DNA of 64,000 bases from assembly GCA_033558025.1 (NCBI GenBank), contig JAUCEF010000005.1, positions 6,882,001 to 6,946,000 on the forward strand, given 5' to 3'. Position numbers and translations under genes: made by a program. This document shows, one piece after another, positions 45,034 through 55,739 of the stretch (the stretch's first letter is position 1; the number at the start of each line of letters is the position of its first letter). The DNA is from Phytophthora sp. 'mugwort'. Lineage: Eukaryota; Oomycota; Peronosporomycetes; Peronosporales; Peronosporaceae. Below the pieces are notes generated by a model. That model did not search any database, was not told the origin of the DNA, and saw only the letters and a list, made by a program, of their open reading frames with translations.

Positions 45034-46654
45034 TCAAAGTTCTAGCGCAACTATTTTATGTAGTATGTATAGAGCCTTAGCCGCCGATGGACGCATAATC
45101 GGGTCAACTGACACGCAAAGAGCATCCAAGTTGTGTCATCGACGATGGTCCTGCGGAGGAAAATTCGACACGCAACTTTCCAGTCGCGATCTGATGCAAC
45201 AGCACCAGCTCCGGCATTTGACGACCATACGAGTCTAGGTTACGTTTCTTCATGTTTGCATATGGCAGTGCGTGAACGTCCAGCTCTGATAGAAGAACTC
45301 CGAACGAGAAAATGTCAGCTTTGTCATCGTACCGCTCGCCCACCATCACCTCGGGCGCCACCCACAGCGAAGTTCCCACACCAGCCGTCGTCGTGCGCTC
45401 CATTCACGCCAGATACCAAAGTCCGACAACTTGGCCTCCAATGCTCGAGTCAGCAGCACGTTGCGTGATTTAAGATCACGCACGATGGATCACCGGTGAC
45501 ACAAGGGAATGTAGATATGCTAATGCGTGGTATACCTGCAGTGCGATCGTGACTTTTTGGTGATTGAACCCGACGGTCTCGTGATTCTCCTCATATTTGT
45601 CCAGTAAATTGCGCAAGTCACCACCTTCCATGAACTCCAGTTCGACGCACAGTCCGAGAGCGAGTCCCACGCGACCGATGAATCAGACGATATTTGGGTG
45701 ATCCACCGTGGCGGTCATTTTGGCTTCAGATAGAAACTCGTTCACATGCTGTAGATTGCTACGGGTGGCGGCTAGTAGCATTTTGACCGCGACCTGCTGA
45801 CCACTGAACAAACCAGTGTAAACTTCACCGTAGGCACCTGGGCTCAAGAGCTTGGGTATTTCCACTTTTTCGCGTGGGATCCGTTTCGCCACTATGATAT
45901 CGTCGTTCCATAGTCCAGTAGTCTCTCGAAGGTCCAAGGCTACAGGTCCTTCCGTATAATCCGTTGGAAGTAGTTCACGTTGGGTGAGTTTGGATTGTAA
46001 ATTTCCCTTGCAATAACACAACAACAGAAGCTGAACAAGACGACAGCTACCACCAGCAACAACACCAATGATGGTACCAGTCCCAAAATCAGAGTGAGCA
46101 GTTGGTGACGCGTAGTCGTTGCTTGAATACCACTTGGCCCCCTCACCGTTGCACACGTGCGTGCTGAGGGTATTTTTGTCAATATCGTATGATTCTTGGA
46201 TGCTGTCTTCCGAGCACATCGAGGTGTCATACGTTTGAAGAAATCCAGAGCCGTCACTTCGCAGCTCTGCAATTGCAAACCCGAAAGGACCATTCGGGTT
46301 TCCTTCACACTTGCCTGACGCAAGATAAGCGAATGCGTCCCCGAATGAATTGCAAATGAGAACGATGTATGATTCCATTATTATGTATGGAGAGCCACCG
46401 AAGAGACCTTGGACAGACGTTCTGTAGTCTGTGGTACAGATGACGTATGTCGATGCCTGACGAGGAATATTGTCGGAGCTGCATGAAGTATCAGGAGTGC
46501 AGTTGGATTCACTGTGAATAAAAACCTTATAAGGCGTACCACTGCACTTTGTATCTGGAGCATAGTATGCGTTAACCTCGTAAGTGGTTATCTCCTCTTC
46601 CGCCCATACCACTTGAGAGATCACATTCACAAATATTAACATTCGACGAAGCAT
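45034..46654 (-). pseudogene. Receptor-like kinase pseudogene K7 (chimeric with the right repeat arm)
   Basis: The 5' half is open: start at 46654 (MLRRMLIFVNVISQVVWAEE signal region), ectodomain TTYEVNAYYAPDTKCSGTPY to GAKWYSSNDYAS, a membrane segment (46080-46020), LWNDDIIVAKRIPREKVEI and a kinase N-lobe with VAVKMLLAATR, up to DHPNIV. There a TGA replaces the next codon and two bases are missing before AWDSLSD. The 3' half (inside the repeat arm) carries the same lesions as K5: a base lost in SDLC, the 4-base duplication after VIHR, the 4-base loss before LERT, and the late frameshift in the LGHAC region. The in-frame upstream extension to 46816 has no signal-peptide character and was not used. 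It is non-functional as a kinase, though a truncated soluble or membrane ectodomain could still be made. Confidence 0.86.
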
Positions 46655-47769
46655 AGCGTTTGAAAGCTGTAACGGCGTGCCTTTGGCGGATGAAATTGAT
46701 AAATAAACTACATAATTTCTGTGGGAAACGAATCGATCATTCGGACAGAAAAACACGTTAGAAGGTTCAGACAGCGACAGAATCATACTGAACGGAGTTG
46801 TACCGTACCTGCCCAAACCGAATTAGGAGCGGAGAAAATTGCCGAAAACGCCTATGCCGAACTTCTTTCGAGGAAGAAAAGTAACACTGTAGCCAACCTC
46901 AGTACATGCGTGCCTCTAAAAATGCACACAGAAGCTTGTGAATAGAAAAAAGAAGGCTTACGGCCGTTCGGGTTCAATGATGCACTGTGTGTCCTTGTTC
47001 CGCCGTGCAATGTGAACTGATTTGAGTTTGTCAACATGTAATGACCCTTTCGAAACCTGTTGAGAAATGCTGCATCGGGCAGGCATCTTCGAATGAATTA
47101 ACTCTCGAAGTATTAAAGACATCTGCTATCACGTCGTATCTGCACCACTTCCTGTGCCATCCAAGCGAAATATCGACCTCATGGTTCGGTCGTGTGAGTT
47201 TGGTATTACAATGTAATAACAGTTTATCTGACAAATAAACCAATGAGACGGTCAGGTTTGTGTTGGCTGCGTAAATGAACATCGTCGATGAACTCGAGGA
47301 CAGCGCTCAAATCGGACATCGATCTTCATGCAACTCCCCCTATAGAATCGTCCCTAGATCACAAGTTTTGGCACATCATGCCTATTTCGAGTTATATTGG
47401 CGTGGAGCGTGAATTGTGAACCATCACCAACGGTCATCGGCAAAGGAAGTGATCAATAAATTTCTTATGTGGCTCGACTTGATATCCAATTCATCTTGGC
47501 AGCCATCTCGCTCAAAAGGTTTATTGAGAGCAACGGAATAACTTTAAAATAAAGAATTTGAGTCTGCGTTAGATATTTAGAGTTCGAGCTTCCTCACGTA
47601 GCGACAAATTCAAGACCACAATACAGTAATCGGTAACCTAAACCATGATAATCCAGTGAGTTTTGCATAAACAGAAGCAACTCATTAACGAGAAAATGAA
47701 AAAAAAAATGCTTTGAACAATGTGAAATATGTACGCAACGGAATGGCAGCCATATACTACGTAGTATAA
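46655..47769. other. 1.1 kb gap between K7 and K8
   Basis: Contains the K7 5' flank and the K8 3' flank (AT-rich near 47500-47760). Frames at 47031-47282 (both strands) have no motif. No mobile-element relic was recognised. Confidence 0.4.
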
Positions 47770-49440
47770 TCAGAGCTCACGTGCAAGGATCGTCTGAAGA
47801 CGATAGAGAATTTCAGCCGCCGACGGTCTCAAGCTCGGGTCAATCGAAATGCACGCATGGCCTAGCTGTACAATAGACGGAGGCCCTACTGCTGAGAACT
47901 CCACCTGCACTTTTCCCGAAGCAACCTCCTGCAGCAGGGCAGTGTCCGTGACTTGTCGTCCATAAGAGTCATGACTGCTCTTCTTAGTATTCGCATACGG
48001 AAGAGTGTGCACGTCCAACTCCGACAACACCACTCCAAAAGAAAAAATATCCGCCTTCTCATCGTACCATTCTCCCAGCATCACCTCGGGAGCCATCCAC
48101 AAGGATGTACCGACACCGGCGGTCAGGGTGTGCTCGAGACGCTCTTTCGAAATGCCAAAGTCCGTCAGTTTGGCTTCCAGTGATCGACTCAGCAAAATGT
48201 TGCGAGATTTGAGATCGCGGTGGACTACGGGTGGCATCAGCGAGTGGAGGTATGCAAGTGCGTGACAAACTTGTAGCGCGATCGTGACTTTCTGGCGATT
48301 AAAGCCGATGGGGTGGTGCTTTGCCTCGAATTGGTCGAGTAGGGCGCGCAAGTCGCCTCCCTCCATGAGTTCAAGGACCACACAGACGTCGGAGAGCGAG
48401 TCCCATGCGACGCCAACGAACGTGACAATATGAGGGTGGTCCATCGCTGCTGTCATTTTGGCTTCGGCCAAAAACTGGTTGACGAGCTGTAAATCTCCTC
48501 TCGTCGAGGGTAGCAACATTTTAACTGCGACTTGATGGCCATTGAATACACCCGAGAAGACTTCTCCATAAGCTCCTTGGCTGATACGAGTCTGGATCTG
48601 GACCTTGTCTCTCGGAATGCGATTAGCAACAATAACCTCATCGTCCCACAAGCCTGTCGTCTGTCGGTGCGGTGCATTCCCCATATACGCAGCGGCTTGG
48701 ATAGATCCGAGACTTGCTGTTGGCTGAAGCTGACTGCGTGTCGATTTCGGAGCGGAGGAATGTCGTTTGCAACAGAATGTAATCAGCCCAATGACTAATA
48801 ACAAGACAAATCCACCACTAGCAATTCCAATTATCCCAGCTGTACTGAGGCCCGTCGAAGCTGACGGCGACGACGTGGGCGTAGGCGTGGGTGTCACCAT
48901 TTTATTGTCGTTGCTTGAGTACCACTGAATCCCATCGGGATCGCACGCATGAGCCTCCAGGATCGACCTGTCAACCGCGTACGACGTATTCAAGCTGTCA
49001 GGTGAGCACATCGCAGCGTCGTAGGTTTGAACGGATGCAGACCCGTCCACTTCTAGCGTAGCCACCATATAGTCCGAGAATCCAGGCGAACCTTCGCAAT
49101 TTCCGGATGCAAAGTAACCCATGGCCAACCCGAAGGATTCGCAGTCGTAATCGCGGAATATTTCCATGAGGATGTAGGGGGAACTGTCGAAAAGGTCTTG
49201 TACTAGTGCTTTGTAGTCTGGGGTGCAAATGGTGAGTAGCGCGCCCATGTTGTCAGACAAACTCGTGTCAGCTATGCAGGATTCCGAGACACAAGTGGAG
49301 CTTTCCATGATAAACACATTGTACGGTGTCCCGTCACAGCTTGTGCCTGAATACCAAGCGTGAACTTCATACGTGGCTGTCGCAACCTGCAGCATGATTG
49401 CGGTCACAACCAATACAATTAGCAGCAGCTGAAGAAGCAT
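47770..49440 (-). CDS. TKL receptor-like kinase K8 (intact)
   Basis: Single-exon reverse-strand gene for 556 residues from the ATG at 49440, chosen because it opens a classic signal peptide (MLLQLLLIVLVVTAIMLQVATA) before TYEVHAWYSGTSCDG. An in-frame ATG at 49515 would add 25 polar residues and remains possible. The ectodomain runs to about 190 with paired Cys, SSPYILMEIF, FASGNCEG and an end in QWYSSND. A Thr/Pro/Ser stretch follows, a membrane segment at about 197-220 (GIASGGFVLLLVIGLITFCC), LWDDEVIVANRIPRDK, and a complete kinase domain with SQGAYGEV, Lys307, HRD Asp409 and DFG Asp427. It lies outside the inverted duplication. Its ectodomain is closest, by eye, to K7 and the split K9/K10. 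Confidence 0.92.
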   Translation of the reverse strand: MLLQLLLIVLVVTAIMLQVATATYEVHAWYSGTSCDGTPYNVFIMESSTCVSESCIADTSLSDNMGALLTICTPDYKALVQDLFDSSPYILMEIFRDYDCESFGLAMGYFASGNCEGSPGFSDYMVATLEVDGSASVQTYDAAMCSPDSLNTSYAVDRSILEAHACDPDGIQWYSSNDNKMVTPTPTPTSSPSASTGLSTAGIIGIASGGFVLLLVIGLITFCCKRHSSAPKSTRSQLQPTASLGSIQAAAYMGNAPHRQTTGLWDDEVIVANRIPRDKVQIQTRISQGAYGEVFSGVFNGHQVAVKMLLPSTRGDLQLVNQFLAEAKMTAAMDHPHIVTFVGVAWDSLSDVCVVLELMEGGDLRALLDQFEAKHHPIGFNRQKVTIALQVCHALAYLHSLMPPVVHRDLKSRNILLSRSLEAKLTDFGISKERLEHTLTAGVGTSLWMAPEVMLGEWYDEKADIFSFGVVLSELDVHTLPYANTKKSSHDSYGRQVTDTALLQEVASGKVQVEFSAVGPPSIVQLGHACISIDPSLRPSAAEILYRLQTILAREL

Positions 49441-50235
49441 AACAGGCAGAAACGATTTTTTTGGCGAGGCTTTTTGAGAGGGAGGTGGAGAGTTTAGAAA
49501 TGAATCCGTACGCATGCCTCCGTGATGAAGAGACGCTCCGCTAACAGAAAACGGTGAGACGCATCCATGGGTTCAACGCGGTGAAACGCGTTCAGCAAGT
49601 GGAAATATGTCAAGTATGAGCTGAGCGCAAGTTACGGCCTACAACCTGATAATATTCTCACGACATTGACCCTAAATAAGTGTTTTTTTTATTCATTGTA
49701 GGCGGAAGTGCAGGTCTCAAAATTGATGAATTGACGTTTAGGTTGATCGATGCCTGAATACCATAGCCATTCGACCACGGAGAAAGCTGCCACGCCGATA
49801 CGACGAGTCCTCGACCGGAGGTGGAGGGAATCCAGAAGAGCGCATGTAGTTGACCACAGCGGGTGCCGAGGTTGAGCAGCAACAAAGAGAAGAAGCACGA
49901 GCTAGTGGAAACTTGTGAAATGAAACCGCGTTCAGAATGTAATTCCAGTCTATCCGATTTCATCCAAATTAATTTTGTCTTGCAGAAATTGACCGATTGG
50001 GCGAATCGCCCCAATACCGGATCCTGGAAAGACGCGTAGCAAATGCGGAAGAAAACGTCACGCGCACAAAAATGGTTTTGACGCGGAAAATCAGATATGC
50101 CTTTCCCTCACCTTGACCAGATCCGCAATGGAACGAATAGAGGCGGGAATATCAATAATCGCAAGCTTGCTGCAATACCTTCAGGCGTTTCGTCTTTGTC
50201 GAGGCAACGAACCCAGGCGGAACCAACGACGCTCG

Positions 50236-50322
<87 letters not shown>

Positions 50323-50440
50323 CTAAAGTCATCGAGAGGATGGAATGAGGGCTTTATGTTATGGTCGTTGTCGCGTACGCGGCTACGAATCACTTGCTAA
50401 CACATTTCCTAGATCTAAAGCGTTCAGAGCCTAACTTCGT
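49441..50440. other. Gap upstream of K8 with left edge of second mobile island
   Basis: Contains the K8 promoter and the AG microsatellite. A reverse frame (49658-50014) and frames through the microsatellite are chance or repeat-driven. No recognised gene. Confidence 0.4.
50241..50319. repeat. (AG)n microsatellite, about 39 units
   Basis: 79 uninterrupted bases of alternating AG, producing artificial Arg-Glu and Ser-Leu reading frames. The perfect repetition implies recent expansion and likely length polymorphism. Confidence 0.97.
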
Positions 50441-50698
50441 GGAGATGGATTTTTTCAACTTTCATTTATCTAATTTTGAATCCGCATCGAGATGGCATTT
50501 GGGTTGCTAGTGACGAAGTGGGCGATATACAAGCGCTCGATGAAGTTGAATTTGGAGCACTCGACACTGGTCATCAAGTGCGCTGCAACTTTGCACAACG
50601 TCGTCATCACGGAGCGTCTGATGAGCTCTAAATATCCTGTTCATGAGGGACTCCAATCCTTTGCTAGTCGGTATGCAAGTCTATCGGGTCTGTTATGA
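50440..50698 (+). pseudogene. PIF/Harbinger-like transposase C-terminal fragment
   Basis: The forward frame ending at 50698 reads EMAFGLLVTKWAIYKRSMKL, then EHSTLVIKCAATLHNVVITE. This is the typical C-terminal end of DDE_Tnp_4 (PIF/Harbinger) transposases, including the conserved E in the RvEmaFG context (third acidic residue) and the LHN motif. The catalytic N-terminal parts are missing or unrecognisable upstream, where the microsatellite lies. It is a fragment only. Confidence 0.55.
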
Positions 50699-51189
50699 GC
50701 AACGCGCATGATCACACGCATCCTGTGGCCGGCGTAACCTTTACTCGACAAGGTTTAGTGATAAACCTCAGTGGGCGCAACCAAGTGTGACATCATTATT
50801 ATATAGTTTTTTAAGGTACTTAGCTTTTTCAATAATGTGTTAAGCGAGAGATAATTATTGATAAATCCACCTCCGCTGCTTCATCGTGATTATCGTGTGG
50901 CCTCTATTATTTAAATATCTTAAAGAATAAATTGTTTTAGAATATTTAATTATATAATTTTTATATTATATATAATATATTATTTACAGTAAATAATTTT
51001 AAATTAAAATATAATTTTATTAAAAATTATATTAGGTTTAATAACCATTTTTTCTTTCTTAAGTCAAAAATTATTTTATTACAAACAGGTTATATTTATC
51101 ACTATTCATTACTAATGTTAATTAGCATTATTTGTTTAATAAATATTATTTGTTCTATTATTTATTTTTTGAGCTCGTTTCAGTGTCGT
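50699..51189. other. AT-rich non-coding stretch
   Basis: Strongly AT-rich between about 50790 and 51170, far below the base composition of the neighbours. No coding signal. A forward frame that starts in it (51115) is judged spurious. Confidence 0.5.
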
Positions 51190-51730
51190 CACTGCAGCCT
51201 GCGCAGCAGTCGACGAACAGACCATAGTATCGTAGCTCTTTCCTTCTTTGCTCCCCTCTCACCTGCTTGCTCTTCGCCAACTCATCCTCTCGATTCTTCT
51301 CGGCGAGCTCAAGAATGCGCTCAGCTATCGTCAAGTAACGGCGACGCTGTGCTGGCCTCCCCGCGCATGATGCCTCTGACGTCGGATCCGACGCGTCGGT
51401 GGCAAAGTGCTCATGCGTGCGTTTTGGGGGTACTAGCCCCAGTACGGTATCTCAGCGACCGGAGCGAATCTGAAGTCAATCATGAAAATACAGAGCGTCC
51501 GTACTGCCTGCGCAATAATCCAAAAACTCACAATGTGAGCCCGACTTCTTTGACAAGTAGAGAGCTCTATTGTATCGAGCCATCGACGTCTTCCACATCG
51601 CGCGAAGCTTACTGCTGGAGTGTGGGACAGCCAACGCTGGGTCAACGCCATCATATTGAAAATTATACCCCTCCAAAGCAAACCCGTTATAGTGCCCAAT
51701 GTCGTCGTTGTACGCGTGCGTGATGTCCAT
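51190..51730 (-). pseudogene. Repeat-associated protein fragment (possibly Myb/SANT-like)
   Basis: The reverse strand reads MDITHAYNDDIGHYNGFALE, GYNFQYDGVDPALAVPHSSS and KLRAMWKTSMARYNRALYLS near 51730-51560. It continues after breaks with a charged helical tail (TIAERILELAEKNREDELAK) near 51290. It is protein-like and resembles repeat-associated oomycete proteins. Because Harbinger elements encode a Myb/SANT-like partner and a Harbinger transposase fragment lies 0.5 kb away, it may be that partner; this is inference. Stops and frame changes break it. Confidence 0.35.
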
Positions 51731-53369
51731 CCAGTAGGGCGAGTTCTAGTTGACAGCGCTCACATCCAGCGCCCCCCGATCTGGAATCTGGTCTTCCCCA
51801 CTCATGGCTGTACGAACACATCAGAGAAGATGACGTTCTGCGAACAGAAGTTGCAATGCTTGTTGCCATGCCCCCCCCACACACACACCCGTTTCAGAGA
51901 CTCTTAAGCGCGCCAAACACGCCGTCGCAATTGGTCTCGTAAAATAGCTCAAAGAAGGCTGATGTAGCCGAGCTTGTTATCTTGAGTTGAGCTCCGTTTC
52001 TTAGCACCAAGACGACGCTTTGTGCAAGCCCTTCGCAGCTGCTTGGTATGGTACCCCTTGAGGAAGGCACGCACCTCATCTTCGCTCTTGGCAAGCGGAA
52101 TACCGTTAGTATGACCGACGATATGGTTCTCCTCCATGCTGCCAGGTTCGTCGCTATTGCAAATTATCAGGTGTACTTTCCCTTTCAAATGTACCTCCCC
52201 CCGTGGAGGTATGTGCCCCTGGAGGGTGGGTCTTTCTTCCGGCTGTCAGCTCAAAATGTCCGCTGGACGCCAAGGCGGCTGCCGAGCTCGATCCTGCAAA
52301 GCTCGGAATGCGCGTAGCTGATTGGTCGGTCCGACGGACGAAGCGGATAGAAGACCCCTTTTATAGGTGAGTATACCGCAAATCGCGGCTAACATGCAAG
52401 GCGCGGTGAACATGTTATACTTTTGTAAGAGCTATCCGCTTCTCATATCCGTTAAACGACCCGTTTTTTACAGCCTCAAACAACTTTTAGATTGGGCTTA
52501 ATTTCTGCATCTACGACCTTGCATGTTCCTGTGATTTACTGTACGAGCAGCGTGTAATTATGATACATGTAATATCCCCTGTGCATCTCCACTTCTTCCG
52601 CGTCGAATCCAGCTCCACGTCTGCCTGGGGTGGGACGCTCTCCTCGACGAGGGGTGTGAGTTGTTGACGGCGAGACTTGACTGGTCATGGTTGAAATTTC
52701 GCATGAGAGACGTTATAAAAAGCTCGAGGCTCTGAGTGGTGCAAGGGAACGGTGCTGACGGGGGAGTCATCCTTTATGGGCAATTTGAATCAGCTTCTGT
52801 GCGTACTTCTCTGTCCACGATTAAATGATAATTTCGCATAACCGTAGTAACGGCCGGAGGAGGAGTCGTAAGACAACTATAAGGTCACCATGGTAGAACT
52901 ATCGGTCTACATGTTAGTATTTTAGTTTTGTTTCGAATGCAGTTTTAAGGAAAAGCTGGTCTGACTGACGCGTTCGGTCCACCCGGTATTTAGAACGCAG
53001 AATGCCTCCTCTGCAGCTTGAATGGGGCAGTCGGTGTCGTACATAACCATGCGGTACTACAGCCTATACCAAGTACATTTAGGCCAGGAGATCTAAGCGG
53101 CTTGCAAAGTATGTCCCACATGTCCAACCTTGCCTGCGCCTTTTTCTCGGCGTCTGGGGGGGTCAGAATTATCCGAATGGACGTAAACAGTCCCGCCCAT
53201 CGAACTAACGTATTTTAGCGAATATATCAGGGACGTTTCAATAGAATTGTGACCTCTTGTCCGGATAATTAGTGACATTAAATTCAAATCGGGTAATGAT
53301 TCGGATTTGCACACAGGAGTTGTACTGGAGGGGGGGGACTAAGGTAGAACCTAGACTTATCAGCCTCTT
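51731..53369. other. Mobile-element debris, unassigned
   Basis: A reverse frame (51949-52188; NHIVGHTNGIPLAKSEDEVR, then FLKGYHTKQLRRACTKRRLG) is protein-like but unidentified. C-rich runs near 51870 and a G run near 53330 interrupt the region. Nothing else was assigned. Confidence 0.3.
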
Positions 53370-54360
53370 TATGGGTCAATGAGTGTAACGTCGTCGAGCG
53401 CCTCAGAGAGCTCATCGTTGATTAATCTGTCAATAGAATAAACGATCGCATCCAGACCATCAAGAGTCCCCCAAGCAAAACCAAAGCGCTCTCCATACAC
53501 ATCATGACGGGCAATGTATTACTCATTTGTGTCGGGGGATAATCCAGCGCGCTTGATAGACTTGGTGACGCGGTGTATGGAACAGCTCGCCACACTTGAC
53601 TGACCTAGTCAGCGACGACGTCAATCGCGGGTGGCTTGGGGTTACCTGCCCAAGCTTACCCCACATTGTCGAAGCGCTTCCAGCAGGCGGTTCACGAGCT
53701 CATGTTGTCCTTAAAGGATGTGTAGACGCCGATGTTGCCAACCTGAAGGTTTGATGTCATTCCTCCAGGCACGCCACGCATCGTTATCCGCGCCTGGTGC
53801 AGTACGCCTTACTTCCTTCCCGTTATGATCTCGCATGGAGTTCCACGTAATGTGCTGGGTCTGGTTGTCCACAACAAAAAGGAACGCAAATGTCAAGTCA
53901 CTTGATTAGGAGCTTGGTTAACTCACGCCCGGTTGGTAGACCGCCCAGCACCCGTTTAAAATCTTAATGGTGAAGTGTTTACCCTTACCAATCAGAGTCG
54001 GTGCGAGTTAGCTCTCGTTCTTGTCGCCGCCAGAATGACAGCAATGCGCATGACTGATAGCAGAGCTGTGTATGATCACATGCTTTGCTAGTGACTGCAT
54101 GCGTGAGTACTCAAAGTAGATCGCAGTCACATCCATGAGGACGGTGTGTTAGTCGATCGTGGATGGGGACGCGCCTGGATCAAGCTGATGCAGGCGACGG
54201 CGCGCTTGATAATTTTCTCGGCCTCGAACGTAGTTATGTTCGTCATCTTGTGGAGGGACAAACCGCTACGACGCAATAAGCCAGCCGCCCAGTGTTCCAA
54301 CGCGACGAAATCCATGACAGGCGAGACATAATGATATTTGCGATCCACTTTCTCGTGCCT
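53370..54360 (-). pseudogene. Second pogo/Tigger-like DDE_1 transposase, broken
   Basis: Reverse-strand order: VALEHWAAGLLRRSGLSLHK and MTNITTFEAEKIIKRAVA (DNA-binding C-part), VLMDVTAIYFEYSRMQ (first catalytic Asp with Glu changed to Val by comparison with MDETA), HVIIHSSAIS, LAPTLIGKGKHFTI, NGCWAVYQPG, then TWNSMRDHNGKEVRR and IKPSGWQHRRLHIL. It ends with RHDVYGERFGFAWGTLDGLD near 53480. Stops at several places separate these blocks. It belongs to a family different from the element at 8.5 kb (its motifs after MDETA differ). No inverted ends were found. Confidence 0.55.
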
Positions 54361-54699
54361 TCTCCTTTCGCAACCACCGCACCCCGATCAAGTAAATGCG
54401 CTCGTTCGAGACAGCCAAGGATGTGTTTGCTGCCAACCCCACCGACTCAAAACTTCCAGTCGGCCGCCCTCTTGGATATCATGGCGTTGGCCCACCACCG
54501 ACGACGCGTGCGAGCTTTGATTTTCCAGCCTGGAACCTTGAAGTGTCGAGCCGCTCGAAACGGTACACCGTCGCAGTTCTCGTGGATCTACACGAGGACC
54601 TCGAGCTTCCGATATATTGGCATCTCGGTCGAATGAAGGCACCGAGCACTGCACGTCACGCATTGGCGGCCCCAGGGAGCCGTAGAAGAGACCCATAGC
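54361..54699 (+). other. Open forward stretch, unassigned
   Basis: Frames are open on both strands (for example 54396-54698 +). The forward product begins MRSFETAKDVFAANPTDSKL but has no certain domain. It may be the upstream part of the AGC-kinase pseudogene that follows. Confidence 0.25.
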
Positions 54700-55265
54700 G
54701 CTACAGCACGGCAACTATATCTTCAAGCTTGTGTAGTGTGATAATCTTTGGAGTCTGTTCTACGAGAAGGCGTTCAAGGTCACCAAGGATGTCTGCGACG
54801 TGTTCGACGTATGAGCCGCGAGGTGCTATACTGCGAGCGTCGTCGAGGTGCTTCGCTGCCTGCAGACGGTGACGGTCGCCTACTGTGGTCTTAGGCCGGA
54901 CAACCTCGTCACCGACAGCGCCGGATACCTCAATATGGACGGCGTCGGTTTATGCAAAGCACGTACCATACTACCGCAATGGTGGCGATCTACGAACGCT
55001 CATTCACACTGTGCGGTCCCATGGTATCTCGTTCTGAAGCTTATCCTGAGCAAAGGCCACGGCAAGGCGGTGGATCACTGGGTGCTCTGCTTACGGCACT
55101 ACGCGCTCATTGCCGATTGTAGTCGTTCCGAGCACAACGAAGAAAAATAGATTTTCGAGAAGAAACGCCAGGGAAGCGCATGATCAAATTCCCACCCAAA
55201 TTCGACCCGGACGCCAACGAGTGCAACAGATTTGCAATGTGGCTCTACAAGGTCGCCCGCGAGCC
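54700..55265 (+). pseudogene. AGC-type protein kinase (PKA/PKG-like) pseudogene fragment
   Basis: Blocks in order: NYIFKLV and NLWSLFYEKAFKVTKDVCDV (54715-54805); YCGLRPDNLVTDSAGYLNMD, matching the YRDLKPENL catalytic loop with Arg-Asp lost; VPWYLVLKLILSKGHGKAVD, matching the APE-to-F-helix region; and MIKFPPKFDPDANECNRFA near 55180, matching the IKFPP segment before the C-lobe end of AGC kinases. The DFG-like site reads DGVG. Stops and frame changes are frequent. The homologue would be a cyclic-nucleotide-type kinase catalytic domain, unrelated to the RLKs. No introns are seen, so it could be a retrocopy or a fragment carried by a transposon. Confidence 0.55.
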
Positions 55266-55739
55266 GCTTGTCGTTCACTGCGTCGTCCAGGTGCTGGGAC
55301 CACTAGCGTCTCTGGTTTTCGCCCTCGAATCCGCCGTCGTACAACGCGCTTACTCCCGCGTTCAGATTCACTTTGTGAGCGCGTTTTGTAGTGTCGCCGT
55401 TACGGATGTCGTGGCCTCTCCCTGGGACCCTCGTTGCCGTATCCGGGGGGGGGGGGGGTGATCGTATCGCTGTCTATCTTCGTTTCCGGGATTTCCTTCG
55501 TTGTATCACGGCCAGATTTGGTTTGTAGGCCATGCACTCCTCGCCCGCATTGCTCAGCGTCGCTGTTTGTGGCGCTGAAGATGACGATCCAATCGTCACT
55601 ACCAGGCGCGGACCGATATGCGGGGTGATCTTGGAAGGGAGTATCTCGATCAATTGTTTGAGTTGGGTAATGAGTATATGCTCAAATTGCGGATGTGAAT
55701 TTTGCGCTCGAACGCGACAGGATGCTTATCCACATGTGC
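55266..55739. other. Spacer with G run
   Basis: Includes a 14-16 base G run at about 55444. No recognised coding segment. Confidence 0.3.

Larger units (their letters stand above)
42043..45675. repeat. Right arm of the inverted duplication
   Basis: Reverse-complement copy of 33225-36859. Differences are few: scattered single bases in the upstream region (about six between 42060 and 42180), the 2-base indel in TMTC, two amino-acid changes in TMTC, and a handful of bases near the outer end in K7. The inner edge is at ATAATACTGTAAGAGCGCAT (42043). Confidence 0.9.

Noticed and set aside
50097..50400. Arg-Glu repeat and Ser-Leu repeat proteins at the AG microsatellite
   Set aside because: Pure consequence of a dinucleotide repeat being open in all frames.
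51115..51723. Forward 202-codon open frame
   Set aside because: It begins in AT-rich non-coding DNA, has no recognisable domain, and lies opposite a reverse-strand protein-like fragment that explains the openness better.
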